A DNA stretch of 64,000 nucleotides. Origin: Larix kaempferi. Its lineage: Eukaryota > Streptophyta > Pinopsida > Pinales > Pinaceae. Positions 12,485 through 23,839 of the stretch are shown piece by piece (the first letter of the stretch is position 1; each line of letters begins with the position of its first letter). The position numbers were made by a program, and so were the translations under genes. Location: positions 3,984,001 to 4,048,000 of the forward strand of contig BSBM01000636.1 in the NCBI GenBank assembly GCA_027924585.1, read 5' to 3'. Below the pieces are notes generated by a model. It did no database searches. It worked only from the letters and a program-made list of their open reading frames with translations, and was not told the origin of the DNA.

Positions 12485-14236
12485 GGCCGATTTGCTTTGA
12501 GGAGGAAGTATTGGTAGGGGAAGACTCTCCCTACTTCTTCTTTGGATCTCTTCGTTGGTAACAGGGAGTATTACTGTCCCAGGACCTTCTATTCTATGTT
12601 ATCATTGCATTTTACTTGTATTTCCTCCATACTTGACCTCTCTGATTGAAATCGATTTTCCTTGGATTGACAGGTAGAAGAGGGCGCACTTGTGGGCTAG
12701 GGCATCAATTTGGCAAGCAAAATCAACAATCTCTCATTTGATCTCTGCGGGAATCTTCCTCAACATCAAGGCATCTCATTCACATCACTCAGGTATGATC
12801 TCAAGGTAATTTCTTTCCATGATCTATCCACTTGTCTAAAATATTTAAAACCCTAATTAATCAAAACCCCCATTTTTACATTTTTTCAGATCTACTAAGA
12901 TCTAGTGGCTTTTTGGGTAAGATATTTAAAACCCACCTCTATAGTATCCACAGCATCCCAGATCTATAGTTTGGTGAGGATTGGCCTCCGTTTGACCCTC
13001 TTCCCAAGGCATTTAGCCTTCTCCAAGCAAGGGCGCACTTCCTAGTTTGGGTGGGTTGACCTAGATCTAATACATGGGTAGTTGAGATTCCACTTGATTC
13101 GTAATCTACACATCCAATAACCTACCCCCAGATTGTCACTTTTCTTATTTCTACCTTGTGGACCCTATTCCACATTTTAAGGGATTTAATACCCATTTTG
13201 GACCACTTGGTATCTTCAAACTCAGATCTAGTAAGATCTAGCCATCGGATTGCCTTGAAATTGTAGATCCACACTCCCCATTGATCAACCTACTTGGATC
13301 TAAAGTTTGGATGCTATCGGACATGTCTTGACCCCACTTACCCCACTTTTAGGCCTCCTTGGGCAAAGTCGCACCACCTTGGAGAAGGGAGTTTGTCCAC
13401 TTCTAGGACTTGGGTACTTGAGATTTTTATAAATTTGGAACGGGAATAATTCAAAACCTAGGTCTAGTAGGTCACTTTGTCAAATCTTGCCTTGGGGATA
13501 GCATTCCTTGTTTTAAGGGATTATGGTCCACTTAGGTCAAACCTAGATCTAGACCTATTCATCCATCAAGACCTTAATTACCCACTTGTCCCATGCAATA
13601 GGAGTCTTTAACCACAAGTTAACCTTACTTTGACTCCATTATCCCAATTCCCAAGGCACTGGTCTCTCTCCAAGTCAATTTGACTTTCCTAGATTGTTGG
13701 ATTAACTCGTGGTTTGACCTTAGTGTGGTGAACTAAACCCTTTGATATCATCATGTATCATGATCAAGCTTGTCACTTGTACTAGTTAGCCCCAATTCAA
13801 CCCCTAAACTACCCTGCATTGGACACGGTTCCCAAGGCAGTGGATTTTCTCACATTGAACTAGTACTCTAATCCTGGATCTCATTTCAAATATTATAAGT
13901 CACTCTCACATCAACAATGAACCAAAGCTATACTCTTTGAACCGCTCACTTGTCTTGTGACTTCATCCCAAGGTCTAGGATAAACCATACACCTTACTTC
14001 ACTTAGAATTAACTTGATTTGGTGTCTTGGTTTTGATCTCTCCTGTCGGGAGTAGATCGGGTCTCCCCCTTTGTTGTCTGGGCTAGACAACATAAAGTGA
14101 AGGTTGCCTCGACTGGCGTGACAAACAATCTATTGGAGGTCGAGGTGATCGCGGTTGCACCTTTTGAGTTGCCCTTCCCTATTGCCATCCATGAGTGGAT
14201 ACATCCATAGGGGTAACTACAGCTTAGGTGATAACA
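12485..14236 (+). mobile_element. 5' LTR of the main element, segment 2
   Basis: Continues the 5' LTR after the nested solo LTR. It is near-identical to 21341-23094 of the 3' LTR; by eye a few differences per hundred bases at most, with long identical runs. It ends AGGTGATAACA, directly followed by the primer site. Segments 1 and 2 together (about 2.88 kb) equal the length of the homologous 20212-23094. The high LTR identity implies recent insertion of the element, and the nested solo LTR is younger still. ORFs 13911-14284 on the minus strand are chance frames. Confidence 0.88.
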
Positions 14237-14239
14237 TTT

Positions 14240-14257
14240 TGGCGCCGTTGCCGGGGA
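14240..14257 (+). other. Primer-binding site, tRNA-Asp type
   Basis: TGGCGCCGTTGCCGGGGA lies 3 bp after the LTR end. Its complement is the 18-nt 3' end of plant tRNA-Asp including CCA. From memory, Athila/Tat-lineage Ty3/gypsy elements use this primer. It fixes the orientation and the 5' LTR boundary of the main element. Confidence 0.88.
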
Positions 14258-14674
14258 AGGCATAGGCTTACCCTGGTTCGACATACCGTTCTTAAAGCCC
14301 TCCTATTCTCTTTGCCTAGCATTTTGGTATTGAAGGCATAGGGCTTACCTCGGACAAGCTAGTAGTCTTTACTCACTCTCTCCTTTTGACACATATCTTG
14401 GTAGAAGAGCTTAAATCTACCTAGCGACTCCCAACCGTGACTCCGCTGAGGAGCGAGCTCATTTACATCCTTATAACACGAGAAGTAAAGTAAACTTGGA
14501 TCAAGTTGAAGGAACCCCAATTACATATCGTAAAAGAGATCCTAAAGCACAATCATCTAACTTCTTTTGGAAATTGGTTAATGATTCTCCAAAAGAGCTT
14601 CAGGATCCCCTTTGATTAATTCGGTTCCTCCCTCATCTCCTAGTTCAAACTTAAACACAAATTTACTAAATCCA
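14258..14674 (+). other. Untranslated leader of the main element
   Basis: 417 bp between the primer site and the first in-frame ATG. It contains a second 'gcattttggtattgaagg' block that looks like a worn repeat of the primer region, matching the doubled primer block at 1169 and 1255. No coding frame is recognisable; the open frame of the downstream ORF can extend to a TTG at 14612 but not to an earlier ATG. Confidence 0.6.
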
Positions 14675-17600
14675 ATGGCCGGAACAAACTCGGGAAACCA
14701 GAGTGTTCCTCCTTCACAAGCTCCTAGGATTTTTGGAAGGAAGGAAAAACCATCTCCTTTGGATTTTTCCCAAATCCAAGGTGCACCCCATGACATGCCT
14801 GAAAAGTATTTTGAAAAGGTTCCCAGATTTGATGGAGTATCTACTATATCAATTCAAGACCACATTGATAAAGTATGGGAACACATGGAAGCATATGGAG
14901 CATCTGAGGAAGATGTGTTCATGAGGGGTCTCCTGGCATCTTTAGAAGGAGATGTTAGGAAGTGGTTTGACAGGATGCCTGCCTCATCCATTGATGGGTA
15001 TGATAACTTTGTCAACAAGCTAAATAGTGAGTGGTCCCAAAAGTTAGATGGGAAATTTCTCTTACATCAACTTTTTGACATTACGAAAAGAGAAAATGAA
15101 ACAGTCCATGAGCTTAATATAAGATTCGACAAGACTGTAGCTGTTATCCCTGAAAAAATTAGACCAAAAGACCAAGCAGTTGTGATTCACTACTTGAATG
15201 CTTTTGAGGGATGGGTTGGTTATCAGCTAAAGGATAAAAACCCAAATGACTTAAAGACCGCTCAATCAAATGCCAAGATGGCTGAGCAAAATGTAGCATC
15301 CATGGGGAAACAAAACTTTTTCGATCAATTTACCCCATCCACTTCCAGATCTGACCCTAGACTTCGAAAACCAAAGGAACCTGTGAGTGTGCCAAAGGAA
15401 TCAAAGGACACTTTAGAAGTCATGCAAGAAATGATGAAACAATTAACTGTCCTAACAAAGAATGTGGCAAGTTTGAATGACCTTGAGAGACATAGAAATC
15501 CTTATGGCCCTAAACCTTACTGGAATAATAATAAGAGGCCTCATGGGGATAGGGATAGGCGACGACCTGAGTATCCAGAAAACTCTGAGAAGAAGGAAGT
15601 CAATTGGTGTGATGAAGAAGAAGAAGAACCCTCTGACACCATTGACCATGATGACCAACCAGAAAACATCAACTTTATAAATGACTTATCTTATGATGAA
15701 GATTTTGGAAGAATTCTTTTAGAAGAAGAGCCTTGGGAGCAAGATGAAGACATGGTAGAAGAACCTAGTTCCTCATGTTGTGCTATAGAGCTCCCAAAAC
15801 CTAAAGAGCAACCAAAGTATCGGATTTATAAACGAGGAAGTGCTTCCCAACCTTCTTTCCTTGATAAACATAAAAAGATTGATAAAGATAAAAGGGAAGA
15901 AGAGGATCTTGCTATGGATGATTATGATCTTAAGATTGATATGAAGAAAGAGTTAAGCAAGATAATGTGTAATATCCATGTCACTGAGTTAATGAAGGTG
16001 CCTTCTGTTAGATGCCAAGTAGAGGAATTTTTCAATGGTATTGGCCAAGAGAAAACTCCTGAACCGGTCCTAGAATCATGTCATATCCAAAAGCTTAGTG
16101 GAACACAACCTAGTGAAACAAAGAAGGATCCACCAATAAACATCCATTCAGCCATTTATGAAAGAAAGAGCGGTGGTCACTCTCCCTTTTACCTTACCTT
16201 GCACATTCAAAACATGCTCCTTCATAATTGTATGTTGGATTCTGGAGCAGCAATGAATGTGATGCCTTTGCAAGTTATGAAGGAAATGGGACTTGAAGTG
16301 ACTAGACCTTATGGAAATGTTTGCGGTATAGATTCCAAACGAGTACCATCATATGGTTTGATTAAAAACCTTAGAGCTGATCTTTTCGCATGTTCAGACA
16401 TTTCTACTATGATGGATGTAGTTGTCATTGACTTACCCCCAACATATGGAATGTTGTTATCTAGAAAATGGGCGGCTGGTCTAGGTGGATACCTTATGAT
16501 GGATTTATCATTTATTTGTGTTCCCAACCCTGATGGAGCTTTGATTCGGGTAAACAGAGAACCTTGTTATAATGAGCATGTTGAATCATTTGATGAAGGG
16601 CTAAAAAACACATATGGGGATGAATTGTTGAATAATGCCAAAACCAACCTTGTTGAAGATGAGGATGAATTATATGAAGTTGATCAAAATATGTGTATGG
16701 TCATGGAAGATTCTGATTGCTCTTGGGAAGAAGAGCAAGCAGCTGAAATTGCAAGAACAATCAACTTGGAGTTACTTAGAAATGAATTTGCCGAGAAAAT
16801 AGATGAATTAAGAAGAAGTGAGAATCGACCTCAAGGTCCTGAGCAAAACAATGAAATCATTCAAGAACCTTCTATTGAAAATCAAGCACTTGAGGAAGTT
16901 AATGATGGCGTAAGAGATATAGGAAGAAATGAACATTCGCCTAATGATCAAAGTTTAGAACTAAATCCCCCAATAGAAGGCCTTCATGATCAAACAAATG
17001 ATGAAGAAAATATTGAGAATCCAATACATGAAGATGAATTTGATGATATTAGGAGGGGAGAAAGAATTCCGTTTACTGTTAGGGAGTGGTTTGCCTTGAC
17101 TGATCACAATAGAGAAAGAGAAAGCCAAGGGCTTGCACCTATTTACCCATGGGAGAACAATCTTGCAACATCTACTAGGGTTGAAACGAATGAAGAGTCT
17201 GAAGCTCCCTATTATTATGATGTAGAAGATCCTCTATCTCATTTATCCCTAGAAGATGGTAGCCTAATTCAAGTTCATGATAATTCTCTAAGTTGGGAAG
17301 AGGACGCCTTAATTAATGATGCACCTGAAGGAGAATATAATCTAAATAACATTGCTATTTTTCAAACTCCTTTGGAGCCTCAAAGCCATGCTTTATCTGC
17401 ATATCCTCATATCCCTAGTTTTCTCCTACCATCTGAGTCATCTAGTCATCATACTCATGATCTTTCTCACATCCCTTGTTCATCTACATTTCATCCTGAG
17501 TCGGTTTCTACTAGATTGGAAAACATGGTCATTCCCGTTCTTTCAGGGGAAGGTTTTAGTCATAACACTGTCATATCTCATGATCCACCTCCCTTGGAAG

Positions 17601-18118
17601 AATATAGAGATTTCTGGACCATAGGAGAAGTTGTTAAAAGAGTTGTGTCTCCCCATGAAGAAGAATCAAGTGAAGTAGTTCAAGAAACAAGAAGAGAAGT
17701 TAGGGAGGTCCTTGTTGGCAGAATTGTTATTTCCTTAGAGGGTGGTCCGCCCAGAGTTGATGCAGTTCCTTCTAGGAGGAGCTCAAGGATTGTAACACCT
17801 CAACCGCAAAACCCTGCTGAAATCCATCCCATGCCCATTCGTAACATTGGAGTTATTCCTGAGTCAGTCAATAGAAATAGGTTTCCTACAGGAAGTCAAG
17901 TCATCATTCCCAACCATTTATTGCATATAAGATCGGGACAAGCTAATGACTTATGGGTTGGACCTTTCACAGTAGAGCAATGCATTGATGGCATGTGCTT
18001 TCTGACCACTGGTAGTGGACGACGTATTTTATATCCTGTCAATCAGAGGGACTTAAGGGATCACATCCCTGATCCCACATACTTGGGATCTATCCGCTTG
18101 CATTGCCTGGTAGATTAG
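14675..18118 (+). CDS. Gag-protease polyprotein with terminal integrase-like GPY/F module (non-autonomous gypsy element)
   Basis: Uninterrupted 1,147-codon ORF from the first in-frame ATG (the frame opens at TTG 14612). Residues about 42-205 are a Retrotrans_gag capsid domain: KYFEKVPRFDG start, VRKWFDRMP, and HYLNAFEGWVGYQLKD. A basic Asn/Arg stretch (about 270-300) stands where a CCHC zinc knuckle would be; no knuckle is visible. A highly acidic region follows. Residues about 505-625 form a retropepsin-like domain with active-site LDSGAA (about 521-526) and YGMLLSRKW. A long acidic linker (about 630-1060) follows. Residues about 1073-1130 read like an integrase C-terminal module (GSQVII, LWVGPFTVEQ, VNQRDLRDHI). 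Reverse transcriptase, RNase H and the integrase catalytic core are absent. The protein probably packages element RNA in particles and depends on an autonomous partner. The lack of stops, the intact protease site and the similar LTRs suggest recent activity. Gag and protease are confident; the GPY/F call is by eye. Confidence 0.85.
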   Translation: MAGTNSGNQSVPPSQAPRIFGRKEKPSPLDFSQIQGAPHDMPEKYFEKVPRFDGVSTISIQDHIDKVWEHMEAYGASEEDVFMRGLLASLEGDVRKWFDRMPASSIDGYDNFVNKLNSEWSQKLDGKFLLHQLFDITKRENETVHELNIRFDKTVAVIPEKIRPKDQAVVIHYLNAFEGWVGYQLKDKNPNDLKTAQSNAKMAEQNVASMGKQNFFDQFTPSTSRSDPRLRKPKEPVSVPKESKDTLEVMQEMMKQLTVLTKNVASLNDLERHRNPYGPKPYWNNNKRPHGDRDRRRPEYPENSEKKEVNWCDEEEEEPSDTIDHDDQPENINFINDLSYDEDFGRILLEEEPWEQDEDMVEEPSSSCCAIELPKPKEQPKYRIYKRGSASQPSFLDKHKKIDKDKREEEDLAMDDYDLKIDMKKELSKIMCNIHVTELMKVPSVRCQVEEFFNGIGQEKTPEPVLESCHIQKLSGTQPSETKKDPPINIHSAIYERKSGGHSPFYLTLHIQNMLLHNCMLDSGAAMNVMPLQVMKEMGLEVTRPYGNVCGIDSKRVPSYGLIKNLRADLFACSDISTMMDVVVIDLPPTYGMLLSRKWAAGLGGYLMMDLSFICVPNPDGALIRVNREPCYNEHVESFDEGLKNTYGDELLNNAKTNLVEDEDELYEVDQNMCMVMEDSDCSWEEEQAAEIARTINLELLRNEFAEKIDELRRSENRPQGPEQNNEIIQEPSIENQALEEVNDGVRDIGRNEHSPNDQSLELNPPIEGLHDQTNDEENIENPIHEDEFDDIRRGERIPFTVREWFALTDHNRERESQGLAPIYPWENNLATSTRVETNEESEAPYYYDVEDPLSHLSLEDGSLIQVHDNSLSWEEDALINDAPEGEYNLNNIAIFQTPLEPQSHALSAYPHIPSFLLPSESSSHHTHDLSHIPCSSTFHPESVSTRLENMVIPVLSGEGFSHNTVISHDPPPLEEYRDFWTIGEVVKRVVSPHEEESSEVVQETRREVREVLVGRIVISLEGGPPRVDAVPSRRSSRIVTPQPQNPAEIHPMPIRNIGVIPESVNRNRFPTGSQVIIPNHLLHIRSGQANDLWVGPFTVEQCIDGMCFLTTGSGRRILYPVNQRDLRDHIPDPTYLGSIRLHCLVD

Positions 18119-18546
18119 AGTAGGTAGGAAACCAAATAAACCTACTTGGGCAGTAGTTAGTCTTTTCAGCCATTGAGTCTGGCACCTTGTTTATCTCTAA
18201 GCTCCTTTGTAAGCTCCTAGTTTAAATGAGTACCTGTCACTTTTCTTTTTCCTGCACAATAAATTTCAAATTTTGCAAATTATGTTAGTAGTTTAATTTA
18301 CTTTCTGCATTTATATTTTTGACATAGAATAGATTTTATTTCAGTTGGTTTTATATTTTTCCCACACATGCGGCATGAAGTATTTTTGATGTTTGTGAAT
18401 GCAGAAATAGGTTGCAAAAATAAAAAGCTGGAAGCAAAATGGTAGAGTGCTGGATCGTGGATTCGAGTAGCAGAGTTCGAGGACCAGAGATTCTGAGGTT
18501 CTCAAGCGCTCATTTCAGCAGAGCACTTGTCCCAGCCGGAGCCAGA
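18119..18546 (+). other. 3' untranslated region of the main element
   Basis: 428 bp from the stop codon to the 3' LTR. It is AT-rich near 18240-18420. The expected polypurine tract just before the LTR is weak: only 'ccggagccaga' precedes TGTTATCACA at 18547. No RT or other pol remnant is visible, so the pol deletion is complete. The 63-aa frame at 18439-18630 crosses the LTR boundary and is not a gene. Confidence 0.55.
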
Positions 18547-21500
18547 TGTTATCACATATATAGTAGCTGGGCTACCATACATTATTTTTCTGATGCCAGT
18601 ACACTATTCAGCCAGTTCCCTTACATTTGAGATGCTGAGATGAGCATCTATATTGGATCACTATCAGATCTTGGACAGTAGTTGCATTCCCCATTCCATG
18701 ACTGAGTCTCAGGACACTCAAAGAGATGACCGATGTAGCCATTATACCATTGGTATAGAGAAGTCAGTAGTGCCTAGAGTTACAGCAGCAGTTTCAGAGG
18801 ACAGATGAGGGTACAGGTCGATAAGCAGTCAGGTATATGACTCAGTAGGTATATCATTGTGTTATGGTTATATTGCTTTTATATTTATTCTTATAGCATG
18901 TCTTAGCACTTAGTGTCATGATCTGGCGATCATATAGATATGTGGACCTGGTTGATCTTATTATATATATTATATTGTCCCTACTCAGACTTAGAAGTTC
19001 ACTATTCATACTCATTGGTTTTACCCTCCTTAGGGAGAATAGAGGTGATCATTCCACCATACTTTGGCTTGCTAGTGTCGGCTCCATTATTCATTGTCTT
19101 CATCCATCGATTGCCTACCTTTTAGTTTATCACCCTGACTTACTACTTGACTAGTGACATGGAGGATCTTTTCCCCACTGTAGCCTCTGTATTGGATGAG
19201 CTTCCCTGTTTATTGTGTCTCGGCTCTGAGTTGGTGACAAAACTTGCCTATGGTGAGTTGGAGTTCCTTGTGAATTCCCCCTAGTCACTAAAGTTGTGTT
19301 GGCTAAACCTGAAACTTTTAGTGCTGCCATGAATACAAAGTCTAGAAAAATGAAATGCTATATCTTTTATGAAAAGCCCATTCATGCAATGTGTTTCTAA
19401 ACACACATGAATGAAAGGCATGCCAAATGAAAATGGCCATGAAAATAAAATGTTATATCTTTTGGAAATATAAATACCTAGGTAAACAAGCTGTCCATGA
19501 CACACCTAGAAGTGCTCAGGTAAACAAGTGCCTTAAAAACACACCTGCAGCAGAAAGCCTAAAATAAATGAAAATCTATGCAATGTGTTTATAAACACAT
19601 ATAGACCAAGGCTATGGAAACTTCAGGCCCAAAAAGCAATGGAACTTAAATGCTATATCAAAACAATTGCTGGCCTTATTTGTATTATGGATTGTGCGCA
19701 TCTGTTAAAGGTGAAAAAACCCTCTTTGAACAACTCATCCATTTGTGAGACACCGCCATTCCCTGTGTTGTTGCTCATTCAGTATATACTATGGTGTGTA
19801 TTCCCTTTCCCTTTTCCAAAGTGTCACAAAGTTAAGTCAGTCAAGTCATCCCTTAGCCTAGCCAGTTATTTTAGCCTTCACCCTTCACTAGCAAATTGAT
19901 CACAGCTATGAAGTGAGTATGATCTTGAAAGTCTAGTCTGAGTAATAATAATAATTAATGACATTATATATTTGAATTTAGATCGCCAGTAATGATTACT
20001 TTGTGTTATAATTGTTATTTGAATAAGTTGTAGAGCATGCATTAACCTTTGACACTTTGCAGCAGCTTTCAGTGATGGTCTGAGTTATATTTGGTCAAGT
20101 TGACTTGGTTAGGCCTAGTCTGACCAAGGTCAACCATAGGACATGAGATGGTTAGACCTTATGATGATATGGACAGATGATATATGGTCTATATACATAT
20201 ACATGATGATTCTATGCAGCAGCTATAGGGTTATGATGATGATTCATGGTTTACAGCAATATTTGATCATTTACAGATTATTATTATTTACCCTGTTTCG
20301 GTATATTGGATATATATTTTGATCATGCAGAGACTCATATGGTGTATGAGTACACATCTTGGATGGATTTGGACCTTCTGAGTCCAATGAGACAGTTTGT
20401 TTTCAGTTCCGGGCACTCACAGTGATGATTGAGCCTCAGTAGGCTATCCCAGTGTAGTTTTGGTCTGTCGGAGGCCCTGTTAGAGTAGATGTGATTTTTA
20501 TCCGGTTGACCTAGGGCGCTGTGCTTGGAGGGGGTGGTCCAGCCACTTGTTTTTACCATATTACCCCCCTCCCGGACACACTGGTGCCCTCACCTTGACA
20601 GCGCAGGCACTCCAGGAGGCAGTTTGGGGCAGTTTCACGCTTCCCGAGGCATTTCAGGATTGGTAGAAATGGCTATTGAGGAAATCGATTTGGGCTACTG
20701 AGGCAATGTTATGGCATGGGATGATCGGTGATGATAGATCGGGGTCCTCCACACCTCCTCCAGCAGTTCCAGCTTCATCGGGGCCCACATCCATCACTTA
20801 TGGCACTTTCTGATGATTTTTGAGGTCTTTTGAGGCCTACGATTTGACCATGGAGGCACGATTTGGTACATTGATGATTATTTTATGATTATTGTGCTAC
20901 GGGGATTGACCAAGGAGGGATAAAATTACCCCTTGGACCCACCATAATCCCCCTATTATATTTTGTCATCATGATTTGGTGGGATTCCCCTCTTCTAGGG
21001 CGATTTTGTCCACTCATATTATATTTGATTAGTGATCCATGTATTTTATTGTTGAGCTCATCTCAACCATTGATTAGACATTTGGATCTTTTAATCTTAG
21101 CCACTCATTCAAAAAGTGGTTAGGATTTTGATGCCTCTCCTTCCTATTTAAAGGAGAGAGCTTCTCATTGTAAGGGGACTTGTGGCTCTGGATTATTGGA
21201 ATAGAAAATTATTATTGCATATATCTCCAGTATTGTGGTGAATGTTTTTTGGTGTTCGTTCGTTGGTTCTTCCTTTGCACTGAGTTATTGGAGATCTTGT
21301 TTGCCATATCTTTTGTACCACGTTTTTGCATCTACAGGTGGAGGCCGATTTGCTTTGAGGAGGAAGTATTGGTAGGGGAAGACTCTCCCTACTTCTTCTT
21401 TGGATCTCTTCGTTGGTAACAGGGAGTATTACTGTCCCAGGACCTTCTATTCTATGTTATCATTGCATTTTACTTGTATTTCCTCCATACTTGACCTCTC

Positions 21501-23094
21501 TGATTGAAATCGATTTTCCTTGGATTGACAAGTAGAGGAGGGCGCACTTGTGGACTAGGGCATCAATTTGGCAAGCAAAATCAACAATCTCTCATTTGAT
21601 CTCTGCGGGAATCTTCCTCAACATCAAGGCATCTCATTCACATCACTCAGGTATGATCTCAAGGTAATTTCTTTCCATGATCTATCCACTTGTCTAAAAT
21701 ATTTAAAACCCTAATTAATCAAAACCCCCATTTTTACATTTTTTCAGATCTACTAAGATCTAGTGGCTTTTTGGGTAAGATATTTAAAACCCACCTCTAT
21801 AGTATCCACGGCATCTCGGATCTATAGTTTGGTGAGGATTGGCCTCCGTTTGACCCTCTTCCCAAGGCATTTAGCCTTCTCCAAGCAAGGGCGCACTTCC
21901 TAGTTTGGGTGGGTTGACCTAGATCTAGTACATGGGTAGTTGAGATTCCACTTGATTCGTAATCTACACATCCAATAACCTACCCCCAGATTGTCACTTT
22001 TCTGATTTCTACCTTGTGGACCCTATTCCACATTTTAAGGGATTTAATACCCATTTTGGACCACTTGGTATCTTCAAACTTAGATCTAGTAAGATCTAGC
22101 CATCGGATTGCCTTGAAATTGTAGATCCACACTCCCCATTGATCAACCTACTTGGATCTAAAGTTTGGATGCTATCGGACATGTCTTGACCCCACTTACC
22201 CCACTTTTAGGCCTCCTTGGGCAAAGTTGCACCACCTTGGAGAAGGGAGTTTGTCCACTTCTAGGACTTGGGTACTTGAGATTTTTATAAATTTGGAACG
22301 AGAATAATTCAAAACCTAGGTCTAGTAGGTCACTTTGTCAAATCTTGCCTTGGGGATAGCATTCCTTGTTTTAAGGGATTGTGGTCCACTTAGGTCAAAC
22401 CTAGATCTAGACCTATTCATCCATCAAGACCTTAATTACCCACTTGTCCCATGCAATAGGAGTCTTTAACCACAAGTTAACCTTACTTTGACTCCATTAT
22501 CCCAATTCCCAAGGCACTGGTCTCTCTCCAAGTCAATTTGACTTTCCTAGATTGTTGGATTAACTCATGGTTTGACCTTAGTGTGGTGAACTAAACCCTT
22601 TGATGTCATCATGTATCATGATCAAGCTTGTCACTTGTACTAGTTAGCCCCAATTCAACCACTAAACTACCCTGCATTGGACATGGTTCCCAAGGCAGTG
22701 GATTTTCTCACATTGAACTAGTACTCTAATCCTGGATCTCATTTCAAATATTATAAGTCACTCTCACATCAACAATGAACCAAAGCTATACTCTTTGAAC
22801 CCCTCACTTGTCTTGTGACTTCATCCTAAGGTCTAGGATAAACCATACACCTTACTTCACTTGGAATTAACTTGATTTGGTGTCTTGGTTTTGATCTCTC
22901 CTATCGGGAGTAGATCGGGTCTCCCCCTTTGTTGTCTATGCTAGACAACATAAAGTGAAGGTTGCCTCGATTGGCGTGACAACCAATCTACTAGAGGTCG
23001 AGGTGATCGTGGTTGCACCTTTTGAGTTGCCCTTCCCTATTGCCATCCATGAGTGGATACATCCATAGGGGTAACTACAGCTTAGGTGATAACA
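18547..23094 (+). mobile_element. 3' LTR of the main element, complete (4,548 bp)
   Basis: TGTTATCACATATATAGTAGC at the start and TTAGGTGATAACA at the end. Bases 20212-23094 match the 5' LTR almost base for base. The first 1.67 kb has no counterpart in the truncated 5' LTR and is only distantly related to the A-type LTRs (shared 'gtctcggctctgagttggtgac' block at 19220). It defines the LTR length of this family. Directly after it, without a recognisable duplicate on the left side, come reversed LTR sequences beginning 'aggcctacaatccaac'. Frames such as 20335-20559 and 21180-21419 are LTR shadows. Confidence 0.9.
21145..21152 (+). promoter_or_regulatory. TATA-like box of the 3' LTR
   Basis: TATTTAAAGGAGAGAGC, identical to 7808 in the 5' LTR. 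'attgtaag' and 'ttggaatagaaaat' follow. In the 3' LTR this core could drive read-out transcription into 23095 onward. Confidence 0.45.
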
Positions 23095-23839
23095 AGGCCT
23101 ACAATCCAACTCACCAAAGGCAAGTTTTGTCACCAACTTAGAGCCGAGACACTGAACATACAGGGATGCGGTCCAAACACAGAGGTAGAAAAATGGGGAA
23201 GTCCTCAATATCAGAAAGTCAAATGAGACAAGTCAAGGTTTAAAGTCAAATAGGAAAGTCATGTATGGATGGAGTCAAGTGAATATGGAGCCTACACTAG
23301 CAGTGAATATGGAGCCTACACTAGCAGACAACTGGTGTCAGGAAAGACCATATCTATGTAAGGTGGAAAACCAGTGAGTTTTGTCAAACAACCTAAATGT
23401 GCAAGCAATTGTCCATTTTATGATTTATAGTTCATTTTAAACAGTTTGCCACATCAGGAATAATATACCAAGCATATGCTGTGATCATGACTAAATCAAC
23501 AAGATAATAATCCACAGTCAGTGATAAAATATCCATAGATCATACAACATCATCATAGTAATAAACATCATATACCATTTGAAACACTGCTGGAAGTACA
23601 TCTCTAAGCACTGAACTGAAACTGTATGGGATAAAGGGTCACATCGGTCATCAAATCTGAACTCTCAAGGCTCACCCTTGACACAAGGTCTAACATAAGT
23701 CTGAATAATACACTGCTCTGATCATGAGTGATCACAAAATATACAATCATGATAGCCATGCTCCGAATAATGGAAGCTCTGGAATGTGCAGATATCTGCT
23801 AAACCAGAATAGTAGCCCTGCTACTATGGTGTGATAACA
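23095..23839 (-). mobile_element. Minus-strand long LTR fragment Y (5' part)
   Basis: Reverse-complement homologue of 8011-8722: it ends (its own start) at 'ccatagtagc...tgtgataaca' reversed, base 23839, and reads leftward to 'aggcct' where the plus-strand 3' LTR begins. A 24-bp unit 'gtgaatatggagcctacact' plus four bases is duplicated in tandem near 23280-23327. It sits inside fragment X; the sequence next to its start (catac) matches the continuation of X, so Y inserted into X. The rest of Y was lost or separated when the main element arrived. Confidence 0.7.

Noticed and set aside
14240-14257. A tRNA-Asp gene fragment
   Set aside because: It is the 18-nt primer-binding complement only; no other part of a tRNA is present and it sits exactly after an LTR end.
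14578-14796. 72-aa minus-strand ORF opposite the gag start
   Set aside because: A shadow of the Gag ORF on the other strand, without a domain.
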